The notes beneath the pieces were generated by a model. That model was not told where the DNA came from. It ran no database searches and was given only the letters and a program-made list of their open reading frames with translations. Below, piece after piece: positions 11,481 through 25,902 of a DNA stretch of 64,000 bases. Origin of the DNA: Epinephelus fuscoguttatus (taxonomy: Eukaryota > Chordata > Actinopteri > Perciformes > Serranidae); the NCBI RefSeq assembly GCF_011397635.1, contig NC_064755.1, positions 22,179,282 through 22,243,281 of the forward strand, given 5' to 3'. Made by a program: the position numbers and the translations under genes. How positions within the stretch are numbered: the stretch's first letter is position 1; each line of letters begins with the position of its first letter.

Positions 11481-14124
11481 TTTAGTACTTTATTAAACTT
11501 TCTATGCTTTGACTTGGAAGACTGTATTAGTCAACACTTGCCTGTCTGAATTAATAAACACCTAACAAACGACCTGAGCTCCAAGAGGAGCTAGCATACG
11601 GTGGCTACTGACAACGAGAATGAGTGTTAGCTAGCTTTCCGTCAGTTAGCCGAGATTCACATCGTGTGGTTCGGCTAGATATCGCTCATTTCACTGGTTT
11701 CTCGGTCCTGACATCGACAAAACTCATGCTAGCTGAAGCTGAGTATATCACAGAGACGATCATTAATTACATTGTCTTGTTAAAGTATCACTAACGTTAC
11801 TATACCGTTACTTCCACATTTCACCCTGAGCACTGAAGGAGGCTAACGTTAGCGCCGCTAACTGAATTAGCGTTGATAGCATTTAACCAGGAGTAACGTT
11901 ACTTATCCTAATGTCGCTGACTGTCTTGTGTTAATTATGTTTCTCAATCACAAGGAAAAATCTGTTGGTTCCATGTATTCATCTAGGTATCAGGATATTG
12001 AAAGTTTGTGGTTGTTTCATCTCCGACGGTTTTCGTTTCTATGCAACGGGGACGCCTGAAGGACCCCTTCGTCATGGCGCCTGCTGTCCTTACAAGTGCC
12101 TGTCAAGAATGACCTCAGAGTCTCTCTTTTTTGTTTTGTTTGTTTTTTCTTTAATTAAAGAAACGCAATTTGTTTAATGTTTTTAACACAAAAAATAAAA
12201 GAAGTATATGGGTCAAATATTATTTTTTAACATGCCCTACCAAATGGTCCATTTGGCTTTTCAAGGTTAATGTAATGATGTTGAACTAATGTCATTAACA
12301 CTATTCACTAAGAAATCAAAAGTCTTCTGATCATTCATTGTGATTTAATGAAACATTTAATGTTGTCCAGTACATATAGGCTGAAATAATTTATTGTTTA
12401 AGTATGATTTATTTATTTATTTTTTCACTGTCTAAATCCATGCTCAACCAAACAGTTGAATTATCCTTTTATGGTAAAAGGTGGTGATGCTAAAATAATA
12501 AATTCACATTTTTATGAAAATAAAAAAGATTAATTGTATTAATTAATTAATTCATTAAACAAAAATATTAATTGCTGTTAATACGAAATATATAATATTA
12601 TTCAATTATATATAAATTCTGGATAAATATGACTTTTTTAACCATTTCTGAGATGTTTTCCAAGTACATCTTAATCTATCATACGTGAAAATACTACTAG
12701 TACTGGTACACTACTAATTTCATGGTAACAAACTGATATTTGTCAGTATATTAACATGTCAAAAGCATTATAACAGTATAACAGGTTGTACTTTTTTTTT
12801 CTTACTGTTTTACCATTACCACTAAGGGCCATCTCAACCATTGGGCTGAGGCCTATATTTAAAAAAGTATGAGGTCTGATTAAAAAAAAATACTAATAAA
12901 TAAAATACATTTAAAAAAAAAGGTTTTTTTTGTATTATAATGCCAAGAAAATAAAAAAAAAATGCAAAGGATTTTTTTTCTATTTATTTATTTATTTATT
13001 TTTTAAAGGGGGTCCACAAAATTAGGCTCCCATTTAATGTCTTTGGAGCAGCCTATGGCTAGCCTGGCCTAGCCTTCTTTCTTCTCTGATGTCTGGCTTT
13101 GAGAGAGAGTAGCTCATGTTCTCAAATATAAATTGACCTTCCCTAGGCCACTGAAATAACCGTGACTTTAAAAAAGTACCCCTGACTCTACCTGTAACCA
13201 TCAAGAACATACCCCTTCTTCTCTTAGTCCCATCACATCTTTTAGGACATAATGTCCAAGCTACAATAAAACTGGAGAAAAAATCTTTCCATGTTTAATC
13301 ATCCCAGTTACCATTTATGTACTAAAATAACTGCAGTGGATAATATCATTGTGTAAGTGTTTAATATAATGTTGAAGTGAATTCCACAAATTGGGTGTGT
13401 AGAGGACAAGTGATTTTTTTTCAGTGCATCAAAGGTTTTTGTGGATTGGAAGTAACACAACATCCTCGATAAAAATAACATTTCACTTCTCTTGATAAAA
13501 TAGTTTCATAGTCTCTGTTACACCGATGATTTATGTGCCAGCTAAACACAGACCCCTCTTGACTAACACAGCAGGTGTGTCTAAAAGCATTAATACTGGC
13601 TTCATTCCATTCAGGTCAGGCCAGTACGAGAGCCTTGCGTTATGGTGCATGCTGGCTCCCTGACAAGGCTCACTGGGACACCTACATGGAATGAAGCCAT
13701 CTTTTATATTACTATTAACACATGGCAGGTTATGTCATGTTATGATTGATGATGTGATGTTATGATTATGTCATGTTATGATTGACTGACTGAAAATGTT
13801 AATTACCCAATCAAAAATAATTAGTAGTTTTCTGAACCAACAAGAAAAAGCTTGGAAAATAAAACCAGTCTAAGATACTTTCTTAAAAATCAAGTTACAT
13901 TAATACAAATGTCAGACATGTGCCACTCATGAAGCCTTTTTTAAATTCAGTATACCTTACTTCAAATACTGATAGTGGTCATAACCCAAAGTGACATGTA
14001 CCAACACAGTGGGACCTTTCATATAATCTGATCTCAATAATCCTGCACAGTTTGCTTTCTGAGCTTTATTGTGCTTTTTGTTTTATGCTGTGTGAATTTC
14101 TGGTTGAAATGAGATGATGTGTGA
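11481..14124. other. Intergenic: rabl2 promoter side and odf3b 3' side
   Basis: The first 400 bp upstream of the rabl2 start should hold its 5' UTR and promoter; several GCTAACGTTAGC-like palindromic stretches occur at 11820-11880, but no TATA box stands out. From 12.2 to 13.1 kb the sequence is very AT-rich with homopolymer runs. The only organised structure seen is the hairpin at 13597-13699. Confidence 0.45.
13597..13699. ncRNA. Candidate 103-nt hairpin RNA or mini foldback
   Basis: The outer 14 bp (TGGCTTCATTCCAT at 13597-13610) pair perfectly with 13686-13699. Further inward AGGT pairs with ACCT, CCAGT (13621-13625) with ACTGG (13672-13676), and GAGCCTTG (13630-13637) with CAAGGCTC (13664-13671), leaving a 26-nt terminal loop. 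About 31 pairs with small internal loops resemble a microRNA precursor, but I recognise no known family. A short foldback transposon relic is the alternative. Either strand could be the transcript. Confidence 0.35.
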
Positions 14125-17435
<3,311 letters not shown>

Positions 17436-17436
17436 T

Positions 17437-17722
17437 TCTAATCTGCCCTTTTCACAGCAAACATTTTAATATGTCGTAGTTGCAAACACACGGGCTTTGT
17501 GGTGGTTTTGCCTCTTTTTTGTTGTTGTTTTGCATATTTTTGTAATTTCTCTGCATGTTTTGGTAGTTTTGTGTCTCTTTGAGGTAATATGGTGTCTTTA
17601 TTGGTCATTTGTGTCTCTTCTTGATCAGTAGCTGTTAACTTGAGTGACATTTTGCAGGTGAAGGCCAAGGTTGCCCCCTGACACTTTGGGCCCCTGGGCC
17701 TGTGCCCAGTAGGCCTTTTCAG
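17437..17722. repeat. Dispersed repeat shared with 61.1 kb
   Basis: Ends in TGAGTGACATTTTGCAGGTG followed by a GGGCCCCTGGGCCTGTGCCC block, nearly the same as the sequence at about 61079-61330. Both copies are preceded by T-rich TTTTGTGTCTCTTT-like units. The family is unknown to me. Confidence 0.6.
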
Positions 17723-17735
17723 TAATCAGTCCATG

Positions 17736-18308
17736 TGCGTTCCGAATCACATACTTTTTCTTTTTACTTTTAGTAGGTGCTGCAGCTGCCCTCAAAATGT
17801 ACGTACTGTTGCATGCAGTATGCACACAGGACATACCACTGTCTCATAACATTACGCCCTGAATCTCTCATACATCTGCAGTTCTCTGCCAATTAATATT
17901 TTAATAGTTATGTTCTATTGTTGTTTGTAATATTTAATTATTAATTTTTTTAACTTAATCAATATTCCTATTATTACTATTCGACTGGTCATCAGTTACT
18001 TGAATGTGCTGTCATCTGTCATTGCAATTTCTGACATCTTGTCAATCAGCTGTCAAACAGCTGTCAATGAGCCGTCAAGCTGTTATCTCTCTGCTGTTCA
18101 GTCGATGTGTCGTGTCGTCCGCTGTGCAGAGAATTGTGGGTCAGAAGAGCCAGAAAAGCATACTGGCTTGCATACTGCAAGACTGGAAAAGCAGTAGTAG
18201 ACCATCCTGGTATTTTTGACATACTGCATTTGACATACTACATATAGGGACACACTAAATCTTTTTCTGGCATACTATATAGTATGGTAGTATGGGTACT
18301 GGAACGCA
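17736..18308. mobile_element. MITE with TGCGTTCC terminal repeats abutting ptpdc1
   Basis: The left end is TGCGTTCCGAATCACATACT and the right end, inverted, TGCGTTCCAGTACCCATACT, enclosing 573 bp with no coding capacity. This TIR type is common in teleosts. The flanks CAGTCCATG and CAGCATGCT may be a decayed target duplication. The right terminus lies 9 bp beyond the ptpdc1 stop codon, so it probably supplies most of that gene's 3' UTR. Confidence 0.65.
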
Positions 18309-18317
18309 CAGCATGCT

Positions 18318-21300
18318 TCAAATTGTAGCATTGGTGCTGCAGGCCCTTGTGAGGTATCTGTAGTTGTGGAAGGTTTCTTTCAAACTCGCCTTCAGGACCT
18401 TCATCAGAGTCGCAAGGTTTCCCATTTCCTCCTGGGGGCGCTGGTGATATTTAAAAAAAGGCAAATTATTGAACAATATTAAATGGTTTCTTGTGGAACT
18501 GCACAGCTTCAACATGCTATAATTCGACATGTCTCACCCTTGTAAGGGCCCGCATCAGTCGCTGCAGCACTGCCTCCTCTCTGTGTGGACACAGGTTGGT
18601 CACTGTACTCACACAGCTCAGTAGACAATAGATGGTGTGTCTCTGTGGCTGTAATGATGTCATATTGAACAACATTTTAAATCTTTGCATACGAGTTTTA
18701 GAGTGTAAAGGAGTCTTAAGAAGAATACTCAAGAGTCAAAGGTGACTCATCACACACGTATTTCTTTACCTTCTTGAGCACACTGAGAGGTTTCCTGTTG
18801 TTCGCTCCACTGTTCAACCTGTCTACATCCTCTGCACTCAGAACAGGCTCCTGGATGGGGTTTGAAGAGACAGAGACGGGACGTTACCACAGTATGGGGA
18901 GTGTAAACTAATATTCAGCATACCAAGGTGTATTTTTTACTTCATAAATTGAGAACACTGGACTCATGTACTCTTGTTTGATGCCACTGACCCTTAACTT
19001 GTCCAGCCAGGTCCACAACAGACAACTGAGAACCTGAGGATCTGACTCAGTGACCAGCAGAGCCCAGCCACAGTCGCTACTGTTTAGCTCTTCCTGTTGG
19101 GAAAGGTAAGTGACTGTATTAATTCAATGGCTCTAGAGCTCATGATCAAAGTGACATGTTGTGATGTGAAACCAGGTTTGCAGCGGTGTTATTCACCTGC
19201 AGCAGAGCCGATCTTTGCAGGATGATTTCTCCTGGAGGACCATGGTCTGCCATTGCCTTAGCAATAGCACGGGCGACTGCAGTTGGGCCTGGATTATGCG
19301 GATTTCTGCACAGCTATATATGACATAAAAATATGAAAATATTTTAAAGCATTCACATTGAAGCCGGCTTTATTGGCTTAATTTTTCACTGTAAGAATCA
19401 CAGTTACCTCCATGTTGGAGCTGTATTTGCCAAGTGTCTTTTTAGCTGTGCACTTAGACCTCTTCGCACAGTTGTTGCTCGTTGTTATGTTAGATATTGG
19501 GATGTTGAGTGTCTGAGATTTCTTTTTGATGGTCTGGTGGCTTGGTGAAAGGGTGGCAAGGATCGGACTACCTGGTCTCAAATCAGAGCGTATGAGATCC
19601 TGTACACACCACTGTCTCTCACTTCCAAGTGCTGGGGTGCAGTATGTGCTCGACTCCAGATCCTTCAGGACAGAATGCAACAAAGTGAGAAAAGCCTCAT
19701 GAGACTTTATGTAACTGTGAACAGATAATCTGAAACTGCACCTCATTTACTGCAATCTTGCTGAGGTCAGAGTCGCTGTAGCTGCGTTTGTCTAGCAGCA
19801 CTTCTCTCTTCCTCTCCAAGAATCCCAGTGGCTCATCCCAGGAGGACACTGACCCTGAACCCGCCCATGAGCCCTTATGACACTCCCTGAGTAAGGGCAA
19901 GTACTGTTTGGACACCAGGGTCTCCCTCACAGCCCTGTTCAGGGTCCTCAGTGCTGACCTCTTCTCCAGCTCGGCCTGGATCTCTGGAGGAGCAGGGAGA
20001 CCCAGGGCCAAGCAGGAGAGATGCACACACAGAAGATATACCACCTAATGGAGAAAAAAGAAGGGGGATGTAAACTGTTCCACAGTGTATTTAGATATAT
20101 TCATGATGAAGGGTTAATGTAATGATAAAGCTCTGACCTTGGGTGTGTGTCTGAGGGTGCGTGCCTCCAGGCCATGCAGCAGTATTGCCTGTCGGTTTAG
20201 GTAGTGCTGCAGGGTGAAAGGTGCACCGTGTCGCAGGCTGAGATCCGGGTATTGCACCAGTTGTGTGCCAAGCAGACGAGCAAAGTCAAACACCTGGCTG
20301 ATCTGTGCACGGGTTTGGATAGAGCGTGGCCGTTTGATCCGTACGTAATGGACAGCCTCACTCGGGCTGATGCGCAGGGTGTAAATCAAGTAACAGGCTA
20401 TCAGGACACCTGTTAGGCAGCAAGAACACACAAGAAAACACATATGAGAGCACTAAATGTGCACAGCCTGACACACACACTGTTTATATGAACAGCAGTG
20501 CATATTCCTACCTGTCCTGCCCAGGCCTGCATGGCAGTGCACAGCCACTCTTCCTTCCTTTACTGCAAAGGCCAAAACCTTCACCCCGTCAATAACACCA
20601 ACAAGAGAGGACACACCAAAATCTGGCATCCCAAAGTTGTAAAAGTAAACTGCAAAAATACAAATATGTGCATATAGACATTTATAAGGATGAGCTGTGT
20701 TTGCAGGCTAGTTTATAATGTAGAAACACAACACTAATTAATTGCTGCCCCATTGGCACAAACCAAAACTCTCATTACATCAGCTCGATTGTTTCTATCT
20801 CACATTTCCTACCATGTGAGTGGCACACAAAGGGCAGTCAATCTTTCATGTTGTGTATTTACTGTATCAAGATCTCACTGTCATTGTCCATGAAGACCTG
20901 TGGAGAGTATGTGAAACCACTCTCAGGGTCAAGGGGAGGTCCACAGTGAGCATGCTCTCCTGGTATCTGCATGTTGATGATCGATCGGATGTTCAGCCTG
21001 GGAGAAAGTCATAATATGAAGACAATGGCCGACACTGGTGCTGTGTATGTGTCTCAAAGGTAGGGGTGTCGCAGTATATTGAAATGGCAAATAACCAAAT
21101 CATTTTAATTTCTTTATGTTCTTGCGTTGTCTCCCTTTCCACCTACCTACACTTGAATTTTTTATGGTAAATTATTTGCCGAAAGAAGGGACCTAAAACA
21201 CAGTAATCAGAGTAAAAGGTGATTATTATTTTACATTTTCTATAGATATTGCAATAATGTTATTGTGAATTTTTTTGGCCCTGAATATCCACTGATATCA

Positions 21301-22011
21301 TGCCCACTCAAAGGTAATATTTCTTATACTAATAAAGTAATAATATGTCCACAGTGGGAAAAATTGATTAGTGTAATAATAAAAGTAATGATGTCAGACC
21401 CTCATTCACCCAATAAAAAGTAACAGAGGGTTTTTTCTTAATCTGTCTAATCTAATATTTCTAATCTTGATCCCTTCCCCACTTTGTTTCCTATTTATTA
21501 CCTGTAAGTGCGCAGGGAGTTGTACGATAACAATGTTGTCACACCTTTCAAGAGGGCTCATAATTCTTACAGCTTCTCGTGTATCATACATAACCACACA
21601 CTGCACAGACACACAGAGAACAGCACGCACAACACAGGAATAATGAGCAACAGTGATTACCTTTGAAATTGGTCTATGATGTTGTACTTCTCAATCAGAC
21701 ACTTGGATGGTCTTGCCATGGCAATAATGTCATCTGTCACCCTGCCATGGGAAGAAATTCATAATCTGTAAATTACCACTCAATATTTTTGAAACAGCAC
21801 GCAACACAGCTGCAGTGACACCATCTCACCAGGAGGAGAAAAGGCCTCGGATGACCTGCTGATTTAATTTCCAACACTCTGGTCCTTCATAGCGGCAGTC
21901 TTTCCCTCCGCAGGCCAACAGACAGAGGATCTTGGGTGGAATAGCCTTCACCAGGTTCTCCCTGGCCTGGGAGTAGGAAGGCTGGGGTACTGGTATAAAG
22001 GTCGGCATCAT
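18318..22011 (-). CDS. ptpdc1: Protein tyrosine phosphatase domain-containing protein 1
   Basis: PTPDC1 is a dual-specificity-like cysteine phosphatase reported in centrosome and cilium-length studies. Twelve phased exons: 21830-22011, 21661-21741, 20879-20997, 20512-20649, 20138-20409, 19742-20044, 19408-19662, 19197-19313, 18992-19093, 18770-18850, 18538-18648 and 18318-18440, giving 627 aa (the human protein is longer, about 750). The conserved N-terminal block CGGKDCRYEGPECW and VTDDIIAMARPS precede IINMQIPGEHAHCG. The WPD-type acid loop is MPDFG with Asp137. The signature HCHAGLGRTG carries Cys166 and Arg172, so it looks catalytically competent. The tail has RSYSDSDL, shared with human PTPDC1, and the C-terminal helical block. 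The start is MM in good context after a possible acceptor, so an upstream exon may exist. A MITE lies right after the stop. Confidence 0.93.
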
Positions 22012-23030
22012 CCTGCACCAGGGGAAACCCCGAGATCAGCATGAGCTATCACACTGTAGATGTTAAGGACTATGCTCCAACTAGGCCAGCTGGAAACCTC
22101 ATGTGACCTTCTTCCCACACTTGACAGAGATACAGCTTGTCACAGTGACATTTGTTGCAGTTGGGTGCTGTTACTTAGGTACTATTATTACTGAAAATAA
22201 AAAAGTCACTGAGCTGGAGGGGATATCAGAAATAGCGACTCATCCAATATACAGTGAATATATCACATTCTATGCAATATAATGCAATCAGATTTAAACG
22301 TACCTTTTTGATTAAGTTGCACAGTGAAGCTATAAATCCCATTTAATGTATCCCCAGAGAAAATTGAAGAAAAAGGGTGCTGATAGTAGCAGAACACACA
22401 TGTGCTCTGCTGTGCTAACCCACCCTGCTCCTTACAGATACACACACTGTCAAAACTATGCGCTGACCCAGCTCCACTAAGCCTGATTAGCTGTCATAAA
22501 TACATTAGGACACACATTCACACATCATAGCAAGCCGATTATTTAATGCCTATACCTTCTGCTATAAACATTGTGTGTGAAGGTCCTAATTACCTGGCAC
22601 CACCTAAAGCTTCAGACATGATTTTACTTTACATCTTGATGCCAAGAAAATATAAGTTGTTGATCTCACAATTGTCAAAAAGCACAGATATGTTTTGTGT
22701 TCACTGAGAAACATTATATTTTAATGTAATGCAATGTCCTGCAATTATAAAAAAAATGTAATAGGTTAGAGATTACTAGTTATCCTGTTAAAAATGTAGT
22801 ATGTAATGTAACTTTTTACATTTGATTATTTTTCTAACAAATGTTTTAAACTGGAAAATAAAGCTGAAAGATTTCCAGAAATAATGCACAAAAAACCCTT
22901 CGAAATCACCCACATCTTAATTAGTAACTGTAATTTAATTACTGTTTTTTTTCTCAGTAACTGATTACAATTACATTTATTTTGCAATTTAATTTGCAAC
23001 TAGTTACTCCTCAACACTGTGTATATATAA
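22012..23030. other. Upstream flank of ptpdc1
   Basis: AT-rich sequence with no recognised exon. The stretch 22690-23010 has several TTACTAGT/AACTAGTTAC-like repeats of the type found in decayed transposon ends. Any promoter of ptpdc1 would lie in the first few hundred bases, but no motif stands out. Confidence 0.35.
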
Positions 23031-23954
23031 AGATTTAAGACTTTTCTTATGCACTCCAATATAGTTCTCTCAAAGTTGGGTCACAATTTTGTTAAAATCC
23101 ATGTTAGAAAGCACTTCTCTTTTTATTTTCCAAGTTTATCCATCTACCTGACAGGTGTAGCATATCAAGATGCTGATTAAACTGCATCATCATCACACAG
23201 GTGTGCCTTGGGATGGTCACAATAAAAGGCCACTCTAAAATGTGCAGTTTGATTTCACAACACGATGCCGCTGATGTCCCATGTTTTGAGGAAGTGTGTC
23301 ATTGGCATTCTGACTGCAGGCATGTCCATCAGAGCTGTTGCCCGTCAACTGAATGTTCATTTCAATACCATGAACAGTCTCCGAAGTCATTTCTGTGAAT
23401 TTGGCAGTTCATCCAACAGGCCTCACAGCCACTCTAGTTGGCTACGCTGATGAACTGCTGTCAGATCGAGACCCTGGTGAGGACAACAAGCATACAGATG
23501 AGCTTCCCTGAGACAGTTTCTGACACTTTGCAGGTGAAGACACTGGACGTGGAGGTCCTGAGCTGGTTACGTGTTCTGTGGTTATGATGCCAGTTGGATG
23601 TACTTCACAGAGACAAATTTGGAGACTCTTTAAAGTAGTGAAATTAACATTCAGTTTAGAAGCAACAGCTTTGATGGATATTCCTGCAGGCAGGATGCCA
23701 ATGCACACTCTCTCAAAACCTGCCATATCTGTGGCATCGTGTTGTGTGATCAAACTGCATGTTTGTAGTGTCCTTTTATGGTGGCAATTCCAAACACCTG
23801 CTTAGTAATGATGCTGTTTAATCAGCATCTTCATATGCAGCACCTGTCAGGTGAATAGATCATCTTGAAAAAGAAGTGCTCACAGAAGTGAATTTTTTAG
23901 TGACCAAATTTGAGAGAAACATATCTACCGAGTTCATAAAAAAGTCTTAGATCT
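23031..23954. mobile_element. Head-to-head (foldback) Tc1-like transposon remnant
   Basis: The left arm (23031 to about 23450) runs from a Tc1-type terminal repeat into the first 60 codons of a transposase. The frame 23265-23450 contains VIGILTAGMSIRAVARQLNV, the N-terminal helix-turn-helix. The right arm (to 23954) is a diverged inverted copy; minus-strand frame 23753-23442 contains CIGILPAGISIKAVASKLNV. No DDE catalytic domain remains in either half, so it is non-autonomous. The arms differ at many sites, which indicates an old insertion. Confidence 0.8.
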
Positions 23955-25040
23955 GTAACTTAACCTGTGAAAATGGGAGCAAAAGCAAGGGTTGCATTTA
24001 AAATTGTGTGTGTGTGTGTATCCTGTCTCCAAACGCTCTGCCACCGTCTCTCCCTTCAACCACTTACCAACTGTCTGAACAGATTTAAGCACACTGTGGA
24101 TGAGTGGAATAACAACCCAAAAAGAACAAGCTGTTAAGAAGCTATTTAAAAATCTGACTTACTAACATAGATTAAAGTTATTTCACAAGACTGTCTTCAT
24201 CCTAAGCAGGACAAAGCAGGAAAGAATAACAGGCTGAACTCCACCTCTGCTGGAGCAGCTCTGGACATATCGCCCCCTGCAGTGCAGCAATGGGAACAAT
24301 GTGATCATGATGGAGATGTATTTTTCTCTTTGTCCTGCAGGCACACCGACAGTCGAGTGAGGACGGCAGTACTACAGTATCCCTTTTGCTCTTTCATGCA
24401 CCTTACAACACCTTACCTTGTCCCTAAGGCACATGCACTCCCTATTTCCACTGAGACTCACGCTACACATGTTATTATTAATGTTATAAGAATGTATTTA
24501 ATTCATTTGCTTTTTTTAATTACATTTGATTAAATTGCTGCTGTACCTCCCCCCCCCCCATTTGTCATGGTCCAAGAGGCAGGTTGCGACAGATATAACT
24601 ATCAACTTTACATGAACTAGTTTTGCATAGGAAATATTACACACAACAGTGCTGTGTATGTGAAATCATTCGAGCCTGGTGCCAATTTATTTCTCTATCA
24701 GTGGGACAGAAATGACCCTCCCACATAGTCTGTTCTTGTAATGTACTTTTTTATTACTCTAACTTATAGGAATAAACTTGATACTCCTTTGTAAATGTTT
24801 GTGTGATTATCTGCATGCATGTGGGAGTAGTTCTTAACGCTGATACTGTCATTTGTTTTCACTGAATTTCCCAAGTTTTGACTGATGCATGAAAAAAAAA
24901 ATACAGTTAAAAGCTTCTTTTATAGAGTTCTGTTTACTGTCCACTTAAAAGCTACAGTTTATAAGTTCTATGAAGAGAGCTTTGTCATATTAGCTGAAAC
25001 TGCCAGTATATTCTGAAAGAAGTCCATGAGACAGATAATA
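23955..25040. other. Intergenic, nothing recognised
   Basis: Between the Tc1 foldback and the hairpin cluster. It contains a short C run near 24550 and no supported exon. Confidence 0.35.
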
Positions 25041-25075
25041 GCTGTGTTTCAGAGCCGAGGGCTCTGAAACACAGC
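25041..25075. repeat. Perfect 16-bp hairpin with 3-nt loop
   Basis: GCTGTGTTTCAGAGCC, a GAG loop, then the exact complement GGCTCTGAAACACAGC. It lies at the left edge of the larger inverted repeat that follows. Confidence 0.85.
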
Positions 25076-25079
25076 TGCT

Positions 25080-25425
25080 AATCATTTCAATCACTGCTGA
25101 ACTGCAGTCAAATTGTCAAACTAGGCAGTGCTGATAAAATATGATTCAAGACTCTGCTACTGCATTGCTGATTTCTAGCTTCAGATGTTTTCATAAACAT
25201 ATTTTAGTGTACTGTTTAGCTGTGAACTGAGAAAGTTTGCTCTGTTTTGACTTGACATTTCCAAGATGGCAGCCAGGTCACACATGTTCTTATTTTACAG
25301 CTAAACAGTACACTAAACTACGTCTCTGAAATCAGTTGAGGTGAGAAATAGGCAACACAGCAACAAAATCTTGATTCATACTTGATTGCGGCCTAGTTTG
25401 ACAGTAGCTCACAACTAGTGATTGA
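25080..25425. mobile_element. Foldback element with inverted arms
   Basis: TTTAGTGTACTGTTTAGCTG near 25203-25223 is perfectly inverted at 25298-25318. Weaker complementarity continues outwards: GTCAAACTAGGC near 25117 pairs with GCCTAGTTTGAC near 25390. No coding capacity. Probably a non-autonomous DNA transposon; superfamily not determined. Confidence 0.6.
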
Positions 25426-25587
25426 CAGCTGCGTTAAGGACTCCTCAGCTCTGACTGGTTGTTTTCGTTCATGTGTGGTAATGCCATTAGAAGCGTTACA
25501 AGCCAATAGAGTAGGCAGAGGAATATGATTTTTTTTTTCTCACCAATTATTTGTCTCATGTAGTGCTGTGTGAATATAGTGACAGTT

Positions 25588-25902
25588 GGTAAATGGACCT
25601 GCATTTTGTACAGTGCCTTTCTAGACATCTAGTGACCACTCAAAGTACTTTTTACACTACGAGTCACGTTCACCCATTCACACACACATTCACACACTGG
25701 TGGCTGAGGCTACCATACAAGGTGCCACCTGCTACTCAGTTTTAACACACTCACACACTGATGGAACAGCCATTGTGAGCAATTTGGGGTTCAGTATCTT
25801 GCTCAAGTATGCTTCGACATGCAGCCTGGAGGAACCTGGGATTGAACCGCTGATATTTCGATTGGTGGACGACCCGCTCTACCTCTGAGCCACAGCTGGC
25901 CG
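25588..25902 (-). mobile_element. tRNA-derived SINE
   Basis: Read on the minus strand, the head starts near 25902 and contains an A-box-like TGGCTCAGAGGTAGAGCGG and a B-box GGTTCAATCCC, the internal RNA polymerase III promoter of tRNA-derived SINEs. The body runs to about 25588 and includes the CACACACTGATGG-type segments typical of this teleost family. Formal family name uncertain. Confidence 0.7.

Noticed and set aside
21406-21630. Minus-strand frame encoding YDTREAVRIMSPLERCDNIV inside ptpdc1
   Set aside because: It lies between exons 2 and 3, whose phases join directly to give the conserved FQRLNIRSIINMQ. The frame is not in any PTPDC1 homologue I know, so it is intronic chance sequence.
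25830-25902. Possible genuine tRNA gene with A and B boxes
   Set aside because: The boxes belong to the head of a SINE; the acceptor stem does not close and the sequence continues into a repeat body.
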